Positions 55,136-64,000 of a stretch of 64,000 nt of DNA are shown here, in pieces (positions within the stretch are counted from its first letter, which is position 1; every line of letters begins with the position of its first letter). Both the position numbers and the translations under genes were made by a program. The stretch comes from Tessaracoccus massiliensis (GTDB lineage Bacteria; Actinomycetota; Actinomycetes; Propionibacteriales; Propionibacteriaceae), in the NCBI RefSeq assembly GCF_000826065.2, contig NZ_LN623538.1, positions 62,001 through 126,000 on the forward strand. The letters are read 5' to 3'. A model generated the notes under the pieces. It was not told where the DNA came from and did no database searches. It worked only from the letters and a program-made list of their open reading frames with translations.

Positions 55136-56617
55136 TCAGGGGCCGGGGCGGCAGACTGAGGCGTAGAGGTGGTGATCGTCGAGGCGGGTGGTGCCCGCGG
55201 CGCTACGCAGGTACTGGTACCCCAGTGGGCTGCGCCACCAGAGCTGTCCAGGGCGCACCTGCCGGGTGGTCCAGTAACCGGCGGTCTTCGCGTTGTGCAC
55301 CTTGACGCCGAGTGGCGCCAGGTTGCGTAGCTCAGTCTTCCCGGAGAATGGGCCGGTGCCCCACGGGCTGGTGTGATCCTGCTGCAGGCCCTGGGAGGAG
55401 CGGGTGGCGAAGGGGAAGGCCTCCACGGGGAAGAGATACTCGACGGCTTCACGCAAGGCCGCAGACGGCGCGTAGCGGTCTTCCGTGGGCAGTTCGTTGA
55501 GGTCGACCACCGGCTTGACCGTGACGTTGCTGTGGCGCAGCATCCTGGCCAGCGTCTCGATGGTGACGTGGCCAGCCTGCTCGATCCAGGCGGAGCCCCG
55601 CGGATTGCCCTGGCCGTGCGCGATCAGGTCTGCGGAATTGAGGTGCACGATCACCTGCGCTGTAGGGCGCAGCTTGGAGAGGGGCACTGTGATGGTTCCA
55701 CAGGTGTGGCCGCCGCAACAACAGGGTGGGCGACGGCCCGGGGCCGCCGGGTGCTCGCCGCCGGCATCGACGGCGGGTGGGCTCACAGGCGAAGTTTCCT
55801 CTTCTGGTGGTTCGCGCAGGGGCAGAGCCCAGCCCGGCGGAGGAGCGGGTTCCTCCCAGCGGAGTTCCGCCAGGCGGCGCTTGGTGAGCGGCTCAGCATC
55901 TGACGGAGGTGCAGGCGGGGGCTCTGAGGCGCCCTGAGCTTCGGGTGGATTGGCCAGCAGCGCCTGCCAGACCTCCTCTGGAAGCCCTGCCGGCGGTTGG
56001 TTGGGGACCTCTGCGGTGACCAGCGGCTGCTGGGCGTCCTGCTGGAGCAGCGCCAGCGCGTAGGCGGGGTGGGCGAGGATGCCCAGCGCCGCGGAGCGGA
56101 GTTCGTTCTTGGTTTCGATGGGCCAGTCGATGTCATCGTCTGTGAGGTGGATGCGTTCCAGCACGCCGGCGATCTGCTCGACAGCGGCGTCAAGGTACCG
56201 GGCGTCCAGAGCGGACAGACGGGCCGTCAGCTTCAAGGTGCCGTGCTGATGATCGAACACGTTGACTTTGCGCTCGGTGAGGGCGAGGGCTTCCTTCTGT
56301 GCCGCAGCATCCGGATCGAGCGCGATGATCAGTTGCTCGAGCAGGTCTTTGGCCGCGGACCAGGGGAGTCCTTCCTGGCGCTTCAACCAGGTGTTGGCGA
56401 TGCGGTCTGCTGTGGTCATGTCCAGGGCTCGGCACCGGTGCGCGGCCCACAGCGCCTTCCAGTGTTCGAGCTCGAGTTCCTGAACAGCGCGCCAGAGGAA
56501 CTGGTGGCGGTGCTTCAGGGATACAGCGTCGTCGCTGGCCTTCAACTGCTCCAGCCTTAGACCCCGAAGAGGTATCGACTCCGTGCCTCGGGTCGCCCTC
56601 GCCGCGTAAGCGGCCAA
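55136..56617 (-). pseudogene. DUF222/HNH endonuclease protein, N-terminally truncated
   Basis: 493 codons of open frame, beginning at best with a TTG only 20 bases after the valS terminator, with no promoter space. The DUF222 (13E12-repeat) region is at about residues 15-200: LKHRHQFLWRAVQELELEHW. Then comes a Pro-rich insert with a CCCGGHTC cysteine cluster, and a C-terminal HNH-like nuclease motif (QDHTSPWGTGPFSGKTELRN, then HNAKT). Compared with full-length members about 100 residues are missing in front. It may still be made from the internal ATG of MTTADRIANTW, but is more likely a broken copy of this mobile-like family. Confidence 0.6.
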
Positions 56618-56636
56618 CTCGCTCTGTCACTGGAAG

Positions 56637-56669
56637 GGGGCGGTGTCGCAACTAGTGCGACACCGCCCC
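56637..56669 (-). terminator. Terminator hairpin of valS
   Basis: A perfect 14-bp stem (GGGGCGGTGTCGCA with TGCGACACCGCCCC), loop ACTAG, 17 bases after the valS stop. Confidence 0.75.
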
Positions 56670-56685
56670 TTCGCTCTTGCCTGGA

Positions 56686-59244
56686 TCAGGCGGTCGACTC
56701 AGCGAGCTCCACGTCGACCGACAGTGACTCAGCGCCCTCGGCCCACTCCACGTCGCCGACGAGGCGGCCGACGGCGCGGAGGTCAGGCTCGATCGCCCTT
56801 AACCGCTCCAGCGACGCCGCGGGGCCGTGGAAGACTGCCCTCGATACCTCGGCGCGCATCGAGACCTTCGCGTTGGACTTCGCGCCGCGGATGGCGATGA
56901 GCGCCTCGGCGACATCTGCCAACAGCGCCGCGTCGCCGTCGGTCGACAACTCCTCGACGGTGGGCCAGGGAGAGCGGTGGATCGAGGTCTCATTGGTCCA
57001 GCGCCAGACCTCCTCGGTCACGAACGGCAGGAACGGGGCGAACAGGCGCAGCTGCACGCCCAGCGCGATCGCCAGCGCGGCCTGGGCCGACGCCTTCTCG
57101 GCCTCGGCGCCGCCGTAGGCGCGTTCCTTGACCAGCTCGAGATAGTCGTCGCAGAACGCCCAGAAGAACGTCTCCGTGGCCTCGAGGGCGCCGGAGTAGT
57201 CGAACTCCTCGAACTCCGCGGTGGCCTTCTCCACCACGCCGGCCAGCGCGGTGAGCAGGGACCTGTCGACGGGGTTGGTCACAGCTTCCAGCGTGGCCGG
57301 GGTCTCGGCCATCGACAGCACGAACTTGCCCGCGTTGAGGATCTTCATCGCGAGGCGGCGGCCCACCTTCATCTGCGTCTCATCGAACGGCGAGTCCATG
57401 CCCGGGCGGGCCTGCGCGGCGCGCCAGCGCACGGCGTCGGAGCCGTACTTGTCGAGGATGTCGGTGGGCACCACCACGTTGCCCTTCGACTTCGACATCT
57501 TCTTACGGTCAGGATCCACCACGAAGCCCGAGATGGTCGCCCGCTTCCACGGCAGCGTCCCGTTCTCGAAGTGGGCGCGCACCACGCGGCTGAACAGCCA
57601 GGTGCGGATGATGTCGTGGGCCTGCGGCGCCACGTCCATCGGGAACGTCAGGTTGAACAGTTCCTCGTCGCGCTCCCAGCCGGTTGCCAGGTGGGGCGTG
57701 AGCGACGACGTGGCCCAGGTGTCCATCACGTCCGGGTCGGCGGCGAACCCGCCGGGCTGGTTGCGCTGCTCCTCGGTGAAGCCCTCCGGGGCATCGGTCA
57801 TGGGGTCGACGGGGAGCGTGGCTGCATCGGCGACGATGGGGCTGTCATAGATGGGCTCGCCGTCGGCGTCCAGCTTGTACCAGACGGGGAACGGCACGCC
57901 GAAGAAGCGCTGCCGCGAGATCAGCCAGTCTCCGTTGAGGCCGCTGACCCAGTTCTCGTAGCGGTGCTTCATGTGCTCGGGGGTCCACTCCAGCTCCGTG
58001 CCGCGCCTGAGGAGGGTGGCCTTCAGGTCCTCATCGCGGCCGCCGTTGGTGATGTACCACTGGCGGGTGGCGACGATCTCGAGCGGCTTGTCGCCCTTCT
58101 CGAAGAAGTTGGCCATGCGCTGCGTGGCCTGCGGTTCTCCCACCAGGTCTCCCGTTTCGCGCAGCTTCGCGACGGTGGCCTCACGCGCGGAGAAGGCGGT
58201 CTTCCCTGCGATGGGTGCGTAGGCCTCCGCGTCGGCGATCCACTCCGGGGTTTCGGTCTGGAACCGGCCGTCGCGGCCGATCACGGTGCGGGTGGGCAGG
58301 TTCAGTTCGCGCCACCAGAGCACGTCGGTCAGGTCACCGAACGTACAGCACATGGCGATGCCTGCACCCTTGTCGGGCTCTGCGGCGGGGTGTGCCAGGA
58401 CGGGGATCTCCACCCCGAAGATGGGGGAGGTCACCGTGGTGCCGAACAGCTCCTGGTAGCGCTCGTCATCGGGATGTGCGATCAGCGCACACACGGAGAC
58501 GATCAGCTCGGGCCGGGTGGTCTCGATGTGGACCGGCTCGCCGTCGGGCTTGTGGAAGGCGACGCGGTGGTAGTGGCCCGGGTATTCGCGGGCCTCCAAC
58601 TCGGCCTGGGCGACGGCGGTCTGGAAGGTCACGTCCCACAGGGTTGGGGCGTGGTCGAGGTAGGCCTCGCCGCGCTCGTGGTTGCGCAGGAACGCCAGCT
58701 GCGCCACCTTCTGCGCCTCGGGCGAGATGGTGGTGTACAGCGTGTTCCAGTCCACCGAGAGGCCCAGCTGCTTCCACAGGTCCTCGAACGCCTGCTCATC
58801 GATCTGGGTGAGCTCTTCGCACAGCTTGATGAAGTTGCGGCGGCTGATGGAGACCTGGCGCTTCGGGTCCGGCTTGGCCGGCGGCTGGAACTGCGGGTCG
58901 TACGGCAGCGACGGGTCGCAGCGCACGCCGTAGTAGTTCTGCACGCGGCGCTCGGTGGGCAGGCCGTTGTCGTCCCAGCCCATGGGGTAGAACACTTCCT
59001 TGCCCCGCATGCGCTGGTAGCGCGCCACCGTATCGGTGTGTGTGTAGCTGAACACGTGGCCCACGTGCAGCGAACCCGAGACCGTGGGCGGGGGAGTGTC
59101 GATGCTGAACACCTCATCGCGCGATGAGGGCCGACGGAAGGCGTAGACGCCCTCGTCCTGCCATACCTCGCCCCACTTGGCCTCCAGGCCTTCGAGGACG
59201 GGCTTGTCAGGCAGGGTGCGCTTGGGCGCGGTGGTCTCAGTCAT
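56686..59244 (-). CDS. valS: Valyl-tRNA synthetase
   Basis: 852 aa class I synthetase. HIGH-type motif HVGH is at residues 60-63 ([16 protein letters not shown]) and KMSKS at 582-586. A CP1 editing domain lies between them ([20 protein letters not shown]). The anticodon-binding domain follows about residue 640. The sequence is of the variant form with [11 protein letters not shown] and [20 protein letters not shown], closer to archaeal and some actinobacterial ValS than to the E. coli type. It lacks the long C-terminal coiled-coil arm of that type. Confidence 0.96.
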   Translation of the reverse strand: MTETTAPKRTLPDKPVLEGLEAKWGEVWQDEGVYAFRRPSSRDEVFSIDTPPPTVSGSLHVGHVFSYTHTDTVARYQRMRGKEVFYPMGWDDNGLPTERRVQNYYGVRCDPSLPYDPQFQPPAKPDPKRQVSISRRNFIKLCEELTQIDEQAFEDLWKQLGLSVDWNTLYTTISPEAQKVAQLAFLRNHERGEAYLDHAPTLWDVTFQTAVAQAELEAREYPGHYHRVAFHKPDGEPVHIETTRPELIVSVCALIAHPDDERYQELFGTTVTSPIFGVEIPVLAHPAAEPDKGAGIAMCCTFGDLTDVLWWRELNLPTRTVIGRDGRFQTETPEWIADAEAYAPIAGKTAFSAREATVAKLRETGDLVGEPQATQRMANFFEKGDKPLEIVATRQWYITNGGRDEDLKATLLRRGTELEWTPEHMKHRYENWVSGLNGDWLISRQRFFGVPFPVWYKLDADGEPIYDSPIVADAATLPVDPMTDAPEGFTEEQRNQPGGFAADPDVMDTWATSSLTPHLATGWERDEELFNLTFPMDVAPQAHDIIRTWLFSRVVRAHFENGTLPWKRATISGFVVDPDRKKMSKSKGNVVVPTDILDKYGSDAVRWRAAQARPGMDSPFDETQMKVGRRLAMKILNAGKFVLSMAETPATLEAVTNPVDRSLLTALAGVVEKATAEFEEFDYSGALEATETFFWAFCDDYLELVKERAYGGAEAEKASAQAALAIALGVQLRLFAPFLPFVTEEVWRWTNETSIHRSPWPTVEELSTDGDAALLADVAEALIAIRGAKSNAKVSMRAEVSRAVFHGPAASLERLRAIEPDLRAVGRLVGDVEWAEGAESLSVDVELAESTA

Positions 59245-59254
59245 GCCCCCGATC

Positions 59255-60226
59255 TTAGCGAGGTTCGGGCGGTGCCTCGATCTGGCGGCCGCCGGCCTCC
59301 CATGCTGCGGTCACACCCTGCAGTAAGCTCTCGGGCTCCGGCTGGATCAGCATGTTCCCCGTGGCCTCATCGAAGAACTGCAGCCGCTTGCCGCTGACCA
59401 CGAACGTGGGCGTGGCAGCGACCTGCTCCGCGGTGAACTTCTCGAACGAGCTGGCCACGAAGTCCTCGAAGGCGCGGGCCTCGTACAGCTCCCGGAAGCG
59501 GGTGAGGTCGTTGCCCTGGATGCCGGCCTGCTCGGCGAAGCCCGTCAGGTCGGCGTCCGTGTAGTTGCCGGCCCCCTGATGCAGTTGCGCGAACAGGAGC
59601 GCGTGGTACTCGTCGAACTTGCCCACCGCATCTGCTGCGGCCATCGCGATCGCTCCGCGCAGTGAGGGGCCATCGGGCTGGCCCTGGTCGAGGAAGTACG
59701 CGAAGCGGGCCTCGGCGGTGATCTTCCCCTCGTCCACGAGTTGCGCGATGACCGGGCCGAAGCCCACCTCGTACTGCGCGCAGGCGGGGCACTGCGGGTC
59801 CTCCCAGATGATGACGTGGGGGATCCCCTCCGACGGTGCCTTGCCGCGGATGAGGATGCCGAACCCGTCGGTGGCGTTGGGTGGCGTCGTCTCATCAACC
59901 GTCTGGGACGGCTCGGCGGTCTCGTCGCCGGCGTCGGCGGCCACCGTCTCGGTGACGGTAACCGTCTCGGTGCCGGCGGGTTGGGCCATCTCGCGGCCGA
60001 TGAGGATGCCTGCACCCGTGAAGAGCGCGGCTGCCAGCAACCCGCTGAGCACTATGAGCAGGGTCTTGGACCCGCCGGACTTCTGCGGAGGCTGGTTATA
60101 GGGCGGCAGCCCGGCCGGACCCTGCCACTGTGCACCGGGCTGCGGTGCGGGCGGCGGGTTCGAACCGGGCTGCTGTTGGTAGTGGGGGCCCTGGTAGGCC
60201 GGGCCGGGCTGCTGGGGGCCGGTCAC
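59255..60226 (-). CDS. Membrane-anchored DsbA-like thioredoxin-fold protein
   Basis: 323 aa. The cytoplasmic head is rich in Pro, Gln and Gly (1-50) and a single membrane helix follows (about 55-77, [20 protein letters not shown]). A Thr-rich linker leads to an extracytoplasmic thioredoxin-fold domain with the CPAC motif (Cys146, Cys149) and the cis-Pro loop [15 protein letters not shown]. Such proteins form or isomerise disulfides in exported proteins. It overlaps the upstream paralogue by ATGA (60223-60226); the two share the same ending and fold. Confidence 0.9.
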   Translation of the reverse strand: MTGPQQPGPAYQGPHYQQQPGSNPPPAPQPGAQWQGPAGLPPYNQPPQKSGGSKTLLIVLSGLLAAALFTGAGILIGREMAQPAGTETVTVTETVAADAGDETAEPSQTVDETTPPNATDGFGILIRGKAPSEGIPHVIIWEDPQCPACAQYEVGFGPVIAQLVDEGKITAEARFAYFLDQGQPDGPSLRGAIAMAAADAVGKFDEYHALLFAQLHQGAGNYTDADLTGFAEQAGIQGNDLTRFRELYEARAFEDFVASSFEKFTAEQVAATPTFVVSGKRLQFFDEATGNMLIQPEPESLLQGVTAAWEAGGRQIEAPPEPR

Positions 60227-61044
60227 CGCTGGTAGGGCTCCGGCTTGGTGTCAATCTGCTTGTCGCCGGCCTCCCAGGCCTCGGTGATGGCCCGGAGGAA
60301 GTCCTGCGCGGTGGGCTGGATCAGTACCTGGTTGTTCGCGTCGACGAACTGGAGGCGCTTGCCCGAGACGACGTAGGCCGGGGTGGCGGCGATCTCGTCC
60401 TCGTTGAACTTGTCGTTGGCGTTGTCGACGAAGTCCTTGAATGCGCGGGAGTTGTAGAGCTCCTGGAAGCGGGTCAGGTCGTCGCCGGTGATGCCAGCGG
60501 CCTCGGCGACGTCGCCGCGCAGCACCTGATCGGTGTAGCCGGTGTTCTGGTTCTCGAAGGCGATGCGGTGGAACTCCTTGTAATGGCCCACCTCGTCCGC
60601 GGCGGCGGCGGCGACGGCGGCGCGGAACGACGGGCCGTCCTCGCGGGTGTCATCCATGAACTTCGCGGTGCGGATCTCGGCGGTGATGTCACCGTCGGCG
60701 ACGAGCTGCTCGATGATGGGGCCGAAGGCGGCCTCGCGGGCGGCGCAGGCCGGGCACTGGAAGTCCTCCCACACGATCAGGTGCGGCTTGTCCTCCGTGG
60801 GCTCGTTGCCGTCGATGAGGATCCCGTAGTTCTCCGTGGCGTTGGGCGGGGTGAGCTGGTCCTCAGCGATGGAGGTGCGGTTGCCCACGGCCTGCACGAT
60901 GACGATCGCGAGCACCACGACCACCACCAGGGCGGCGAGCCCGAGGCCGAACATCATGACGCGCTTGTTGCGCTTGTTGCGCTCCTCCATCTCCTGCTGC
61001 TGGCGCAGCGCGGCGCGCTTGCTGAGGTTCGAGTTGTTCGCCAT
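60223..61044 (-). CDS. Membrane-anchored DsbA-like thioredoxin-fold protein
   Basis: 273 aa paralogue of the downstream gene. It has a basic N-terminus (LSKRAALRQQQEMEERNKRN), one membrane helix (about 30-52), then an outside thioredoxin-fold domain with CPAC (Cys97, Cys100) and the cis-Pro loop [15 protein letters not shown]. The NAT/EDFQCPAC context is that of actinobacterial DsbA-like oxidoreductases. It has an AAGGAG ribosome site. With the next gene and the third, decayed copy upstream, it shows tandem duplication. Confidence 0.9.
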   Translation of the reverse strand: MANNSNLSKRAALRQQQEMEERNKRNKRVMMFGLGLAALVVVVVLAIVIVQAVGNRTSIAEDQLTPPNATENYGILIDGNEPTEDKPHLIVWEDFQCPACAAREAAFGPIIEQLVADGDITAEIRTAKFMDDTREDGPSFRAAVAAAAADEVGHYKEFHRIAFENQNTGYTDQVLRGDVAEAAGITGDDLTRFQELYNSRAFKDFVDNANDKFNEDEIAATPAYVVSGKRLQFVDANNQVLIQPTAQDFLRAITEAWEAGDKQIDTKPEPYQR

Positions 61045-61158
61045 GAGAGGGTGCTCCTTCAGGGTCCGGGATGGGCCTCGGGCGCCGTCGGGTGCTGCGC
61101 CGTGAAGTACATGATAACCACGGCGCGCAAAATGGTTGAAATGGGAACTAGAAGTGTC

Positions 61159-61388
61159 TCAGGCGAGCTGCTGGACGGCGGCCAGGAACGCCTCTGATGT
61201 GGGCTCCTCCAGGACCTGCTGGGCTTCGTAGTCGTAGACGATCAACTGCTGGTCGCCCACGAAGTAGGATGGGCGGCGGCGATGCCGATGCCCGCGATCA
61301 CAATCCGCCGGCTCCGCTGGGCGCGCTCGTCGGCTTCCTGCTGCTGGCGCAACGATGCGCGGCTGCTGCCGGAGTTGGTGGTGGCCAT
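61159..61388 (-). pseudogene. Third DsbA-like paralogue, internally deleted
   Basis: From the ATG at 61386-61388 the N-terminus reads MATTNSGSSRASLRQQQEAD and RRIVIAGIGIAA, like the two intact paralogues. It then jumps, out of frame, to PSYFVGDQQLIVYDYEAQQ and EEPTSEAFLAAVQQL, the end of the thioredoxin-fold domain. Membrane helix, CPAC site and most of the domain have been deleted. Only the shell remains; stop at 61159. Confidence 0.75.
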
Positions 61389-61441
61389 GACTGGCTCTTA
61401 TCCCCGCTTCCCATGATCCTGAGCGACGGCGCTTCTCCGAG

Positions 61442-61447
61442 TACGCT
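61442..61447 (+). promoter_or_regulatory. -10 box (TACGCT) of the folC operon
   Basis: TACGCT ends nine bases before the ATG at 61457; near-leaderless geometry, no Shine-Dalgarno. Confidence 0.4.
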
Positions 61448-61456
61448 GGCCCCACC

Positions 61457-62788
61457 ATGACTGACACTTCACACGCCGAACTGGTCGCCGAGCTCACCAG
61501 CCGCTGGCCCGAACACCGGGTGGCGCCCAGCCTCACCAGGATCGCCTCCCTGATGGACCTGCTGGGGGACCCGCAGCGCAGCTTCCCCGTCATCCAGGTG
61601 GCCGGCACGAACGGCAAGGGCAGCACCGCCATCATGATCGAGACGCTGCTGCGCGCAGCCGGGCTGCGCACCGGGCGCTTCGCCAGCCCGCACCTCTCCG
61701 ATGTGCGCGAACGCATCGCCATCGACGGCGAACCCATCAGCGAGGAACGCTTCGACGAGGTGTGGGCCGACATCGCGCCCTACGTCGCGATGGTCGACGA
61801 GCAGGCCCACGACGGCGTCGCCATGACGTTCTTCGAGGTCATCACCGGCATGGCCTACGCGGCCTTCGCCGATGCCCCCGTCGACGTGGCGGTGATGGAG
61901 GTGGGCCTCGGCGGCCGCTGGGACGCCACCTCCGTGGCGGATGCGACGGTGGCCGTCGTCGCCCCGGTCGGGATCGACCACACGCACATCCTGGGCGAGA
62001 CCCTCACCGAGATCGCCACCGAGAAGGCCGGCATCATCAAGCCCGGCGGCACCGCGGTGTTCGCCGGCCAGGAACCCGAGGCCGCGAAGGTGCTCCTCGC
62101 CGCGGCCGTCGCCGCGGGCGTGCCCGTCAAGGCCGAGGGGCCGGATTTCGGGCTGTTGGATCGTGCCTTGGCCGTCGGCGGTCAGCTGCTGCGCATCAAA
62201 TCGGTGGGCGGTCCGGTGGGAGACGTGTTCCTCCCTCTCTACGGCGAGCACATGGCCCGCAACGCCGCGCTCGCCGTCGCCGCCGTCGAGGCGTTCCTGG
62301 GCGGCAAACCGCTCAACGCGGAAATCATCGTGGAGGGCCTCGGCTCGGTGGAGGCCCCGGGCCGGTTGGAACTGGTGCGCACGTCGCCGCCCATCGTCAT
62401 CGACACCGCGCACAACGCGCAGGCGGCGCGCGCGACCATCGCCGCGGCGGATGAGAGCTTCGACTTCACGCCCACCATCGGGGTCGTGGCGATGATGCAG
62501 GACAAGAAGGCGGAGGAGGTGCTGGAGATCTTGGCGGAGAAGATGGACCAGGTGGTCATCACCACCATGGCCTCCACCTCGCGGGCCCGCAGCGTCGACG
62601 ACCTGGCCGCCGTCGCCGAGACCGTCTGGGAGACCAGCAAGGTGCACCGCGCCGCCACCATGCGCGAAGCCCTCGACCTGGCCGTCATGCTGGCCGACAC
62701 GGCCAGCACCCAGGCGGGCGTGCTCGTCGCGGGCTCCGTCATCGCCGCGGGGGAGGCCCGCGAACTGCTGAAGAAGGACGACTCGTGA
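61457..62788 (+). CDS. folC: Folylpolyglutamate synthase / dihydrofolate synthase
   Basis: 443 aa. It adds glutamate to dihydropteroate and to folates. P-loop GTNGKGS is at residues 50-56, RFASPHLSDVRERI forms the folate site near 74-87, and EVGLGGRWDATS near 147 is conserved, as is IDTAHNAQA near 315. It is the first gene of folC-DUF4233-ndk-DUF2510, in which each stop overlaps the next GTG start. In this genome it follows valS in the opposite orientation. Confidence 0.95.
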   Translation: MTDTSHAELVAELTSRWPEHRVAPSLTRIASLMDLLGDPQRSFPVIQVAGTNGKGSTAIMIETLLRAAGLRTGRFASPHLSDVRERIAIDGEPISEERFDEVWADIAPYVAMVDEQAHDGVAMTFFEVITGMAYAAFADAPVDVAVMEVGLGGRWDATSVADATVAVVAPVGIDHTHILGETLTEIATEKAGIIKPGGTAVFAGQEPEAAKVLLAAAVAAGVPVKAEGPDFGLLDRALAVGGQLLRIKSVGGPVGDVFLPLYGEHMARNAALAVAAVEAFLGGKPLNAEIIVEGLGSVEAPGRLELVRTSPPIVIDTAHNAQAARATIAAADESFDFTPTIGVVAMMQDKKAEEVLEILAEKMDQVVITTMASTSRARSVDDLAAVAETVWETSKVHRAATMREALDLAVMLADTASTQAGVLVAGSVIAAGEARELLKKDDS

Positions 62789-63138
62789 CGCTCGCCCCCG
62801 GTAACCCGATGAGGGTCGCGGCCCTGTCCGTACTCATCTTCGAAGTCATCATCATCTGGCTGGCCTACATCGGCATGATCCAGGTCTCCGGCGTGAACCT
62901 CGCCGTCGCAGCCGCGTGGAGCGGCGTCGCCACCGTGCTGTGCCTCATGGCCACAGCGGGCCTCCGCAAGGGCTGGGGCTACCTAATCGGATGGTTTGCG
63001 CAGCTTGTCCTGATCGGTTTGGGTCTTCTCACCCCGTGGATGTACGCGATGGGTATCATCTTCGCGATGATCTGGGCCACGTGCATCATCCTCGGCCGAA
63101 GGGTCGAAGCCCACCGTCAAGGAGGTAACGCGCAGTGA
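62785..63138 (+). CDS. DUF4233 membrane protein
   Basis: 117 aa, GTG start overlapping the folC stop. Four membrane helices: AALSVLIFEVIIIWLAYIGM, NLAVAAAWSGVATVLCLMAT, YLIGWFAQLVLIGLGLLTPW, MYAMGIIFAMIWATCIILGR. The position between folC and ndk is conserved in actinobacteria and is what identifies DUF4233. Function unknown. The GTGA overlap couples it to ndk. Confidence 0.88.
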   Translation: MTLAPGNPMRVAALSVLIFEVIIIWLAYIGMIQVSGVNLAVAAAWSGVATVLCLMATAGLRKGWGYLIGWFAQLVLIGLGLLTPWMYAMGIIFAMIWATCIILGRRVEAHRQGGNAQ

Positions 63139-63539
63139 GCGAACACACGCTCGTCATCATCAAGCCCGACGTCGTCGAGGCGGGCAACGCAGGCAAGGTC
63201 CTCGCACGCTACGAGGAGGCCGGCTTGACCATCGAGTCGATGGAGCTTCGTGAGATCACCGGGGAGTTCGCCGATCAGCACTACGCCGAGCACCTCGAGC
63301 GCGACTTCTACCCGCCGCTGCGGGAGTTCATGACCAGCGGGCCACTCATCCCGCTCATCCTCAGCGGGGAGGACGCTATCGCCCGGGTGCGCGCGCTCAA
63401 CGGCGCCACGGACCCGAAGAAGGCCGAGGCGGGCACCATCCGCGCGGACTTCGGCGAGTCCGGCCCCCGCAACGCCGTGCACGCCTCGGATTCGCCCGAA
63501 TCCGCGGCCCGCGAGATCGCCTTGTGGTTCAACCGGTGA
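63135..63539 (+). CDS. ndk: Nucleoside diphosphate kinase
   Basis: 134 aa. It transfers the gamma-phosphate between nucleoside triphosphates and diphosphates through phospho-His116 in RNAVHASDS. LVIIKPD at the start and the Kpn-loop-type region are conserved. GTG start overlapping DUF4233, and its stop overlaps the DUF2510 gene. Confidence 0.97.
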   Translation: MSEHTLVIIKPDVVEAGNAGKVLARYEEAGLTIESMELREITGEFADQHYAEHLERDFYPPLREFMTSGPLIPLILSGEDAIARVRALNGATDPKKAEAGTIRADFGESGPRNAVHASDSPESAAREIALWFNR

Positions 63540-64000
63540 GCCCGGCGCCCGGCTGGTACGCCGACCCGCAGGACCCGTCCAAGGCGAGGTACTGGGACGG
63601 CGCGAAGTGGACGGATCAACGGATGGCCTCCGGCGGTACCCCCACCACAGGGGGCGGAGGTCAGCAGCCATGGTTGAAGTGGCTCTGGATCGGGCTGGGA
63701 GTACTGGCGGTCGCGGCCCTGGCCGTGGGCGCCTTCTTCCTGCTGTCCGGCAACGACGAGGAGCCCGATCCGCCCGCTCCGGGTGAGTCCACCACGGCGG
63801 CCCCGGTCGACCCGTCCGCAGACCCCGCGGATCCCTCAGCCGACCCTTCCGCCGGGCCCGTCCCCGGGGAGACCTTCCCCGCCGACGTCGGCGTGTGCCA
63901 GGGCGGCAACGGCGCGTACACCCGCTACGCCCACGAGAGCTTCTACGCCGCGGGCGTGGAGTACACCCATCCGGCGGACTGGGAGTTCTCCTTCGACCCC
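63536..64000 (+). CDS. DUF2510 membrane-anchored protein (partial)
   Basis: The first 155 residues, running off the window. GTG start overlapping the ndk stop. The DUF2510 motif is at residues 4-30 (APGWYADPQDPSKARYWDGA, then KWTDQR). One membrane helix lies at about 49-68 and a Pro/Asp/Ala-rich linker (70-105) leads to an outside domain (from about 112) whose fold I cannot name from this part. DUF2510 proteins of this layout are usually surface-exposed. Function unknown. Confidence 0.85.
   Translation, partial: MSPAPGWYADPQDPSKARYWDGAKWTDQRMASGGTPTTGGGGQQPWLKWLWIGLGVLAVAALAVGAFFLLSGNDEEPDPPAPGESTTAAPVDPSADPADPSADPSAGPVPGETFPADVGVCQGGNGAYTRYAHESFYAAGVEYTHPADWEFSFDP

Noticed and set aside
51706-59127. 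Long antisense frames opposite the tricorn protease (minus) and valS (plus)
   Set aside because: Same antisense GC artefact; the sense genes have complete catalytic motifs.

Overview
The window is high-GC chromosomal DNA from an actinobacterium. The tandem clpP1-clpP2-clpX locus, tricorn protease, Nei1-type glycosylase, DUF4233 between folC and ndk, DUF2510 protein, ESX/YbaB-like small protein and Rv3400/Rv3401-like HAD-GH65 pair all fit. The mix looks most like Propionibacteriaceae (for example Tessaracoccus relatives), but that placement is an inference. Many genes have a TANNNT -10 box 6-9 nt before an ATG or GTG start, which indicates leaderless transcription.

Layout. 1-3.7 kb: a YbaB-like small gene and the pyrR-pyrB-pyrC operon (minus), then a small membrane protein. 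3.9-10.7 kb: pepN (minus), ligA, rpiB, a divergent 49-aa gene, a Nei-type glycosylase and an OsmC protein. 10.8-15.8 kb: a five-gene peptide/nickel-type ABC importer. 15.8-20.3 kb: a beta-phosphoglucomutase-like HAD gene, a GH65 phosphorylase and an unrecognised third gene in one overlapping operon. 20.3-23.8 kb: an ABC exporter with its own histidine kinase and LuxR-type response regulator. 23.9-24.9 kb: an NAD(P)-binding protein and HU.

25.1-41.9 kb is a 16.8-kb genomic island in the 3' end of a tRNA-Pro gene, bounded by 21-bp direct repeats. Its integrase carries a single-base frameshift. The left half is eroded: a PIN protein, a wHTH gene with an amyloid-like motif and an in-frame stop, a trypco2-like fragment, an IS1182-type element, a membrane protein with a lysozyme-like tail, and an IS21 remnant. 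The right half is intact and looks like a defence cassette: hsdR-hsdS-mrr(EVE-like)-hsdM, then an AbiEi/AbiEii-type pair behind a promoter covered by nested inverted repeats.

41.9-64 kb returns to core genes: tRNA-Pro and tRNA-Gly, a patatin phospholipase, tig, clpP1P2-clpX, a GH5 glycosidase with a GPH symporter, tricorn protease, valS, two tandem DsbA-like membrane-anchored proteins plus the shell of a third, and folC-DUF4233-ndk-DUF2510 with a stop/start overlap at every joint. Gene debris lies at 44.9, 54.5, 55.1-56.6 and 61.2 kb.
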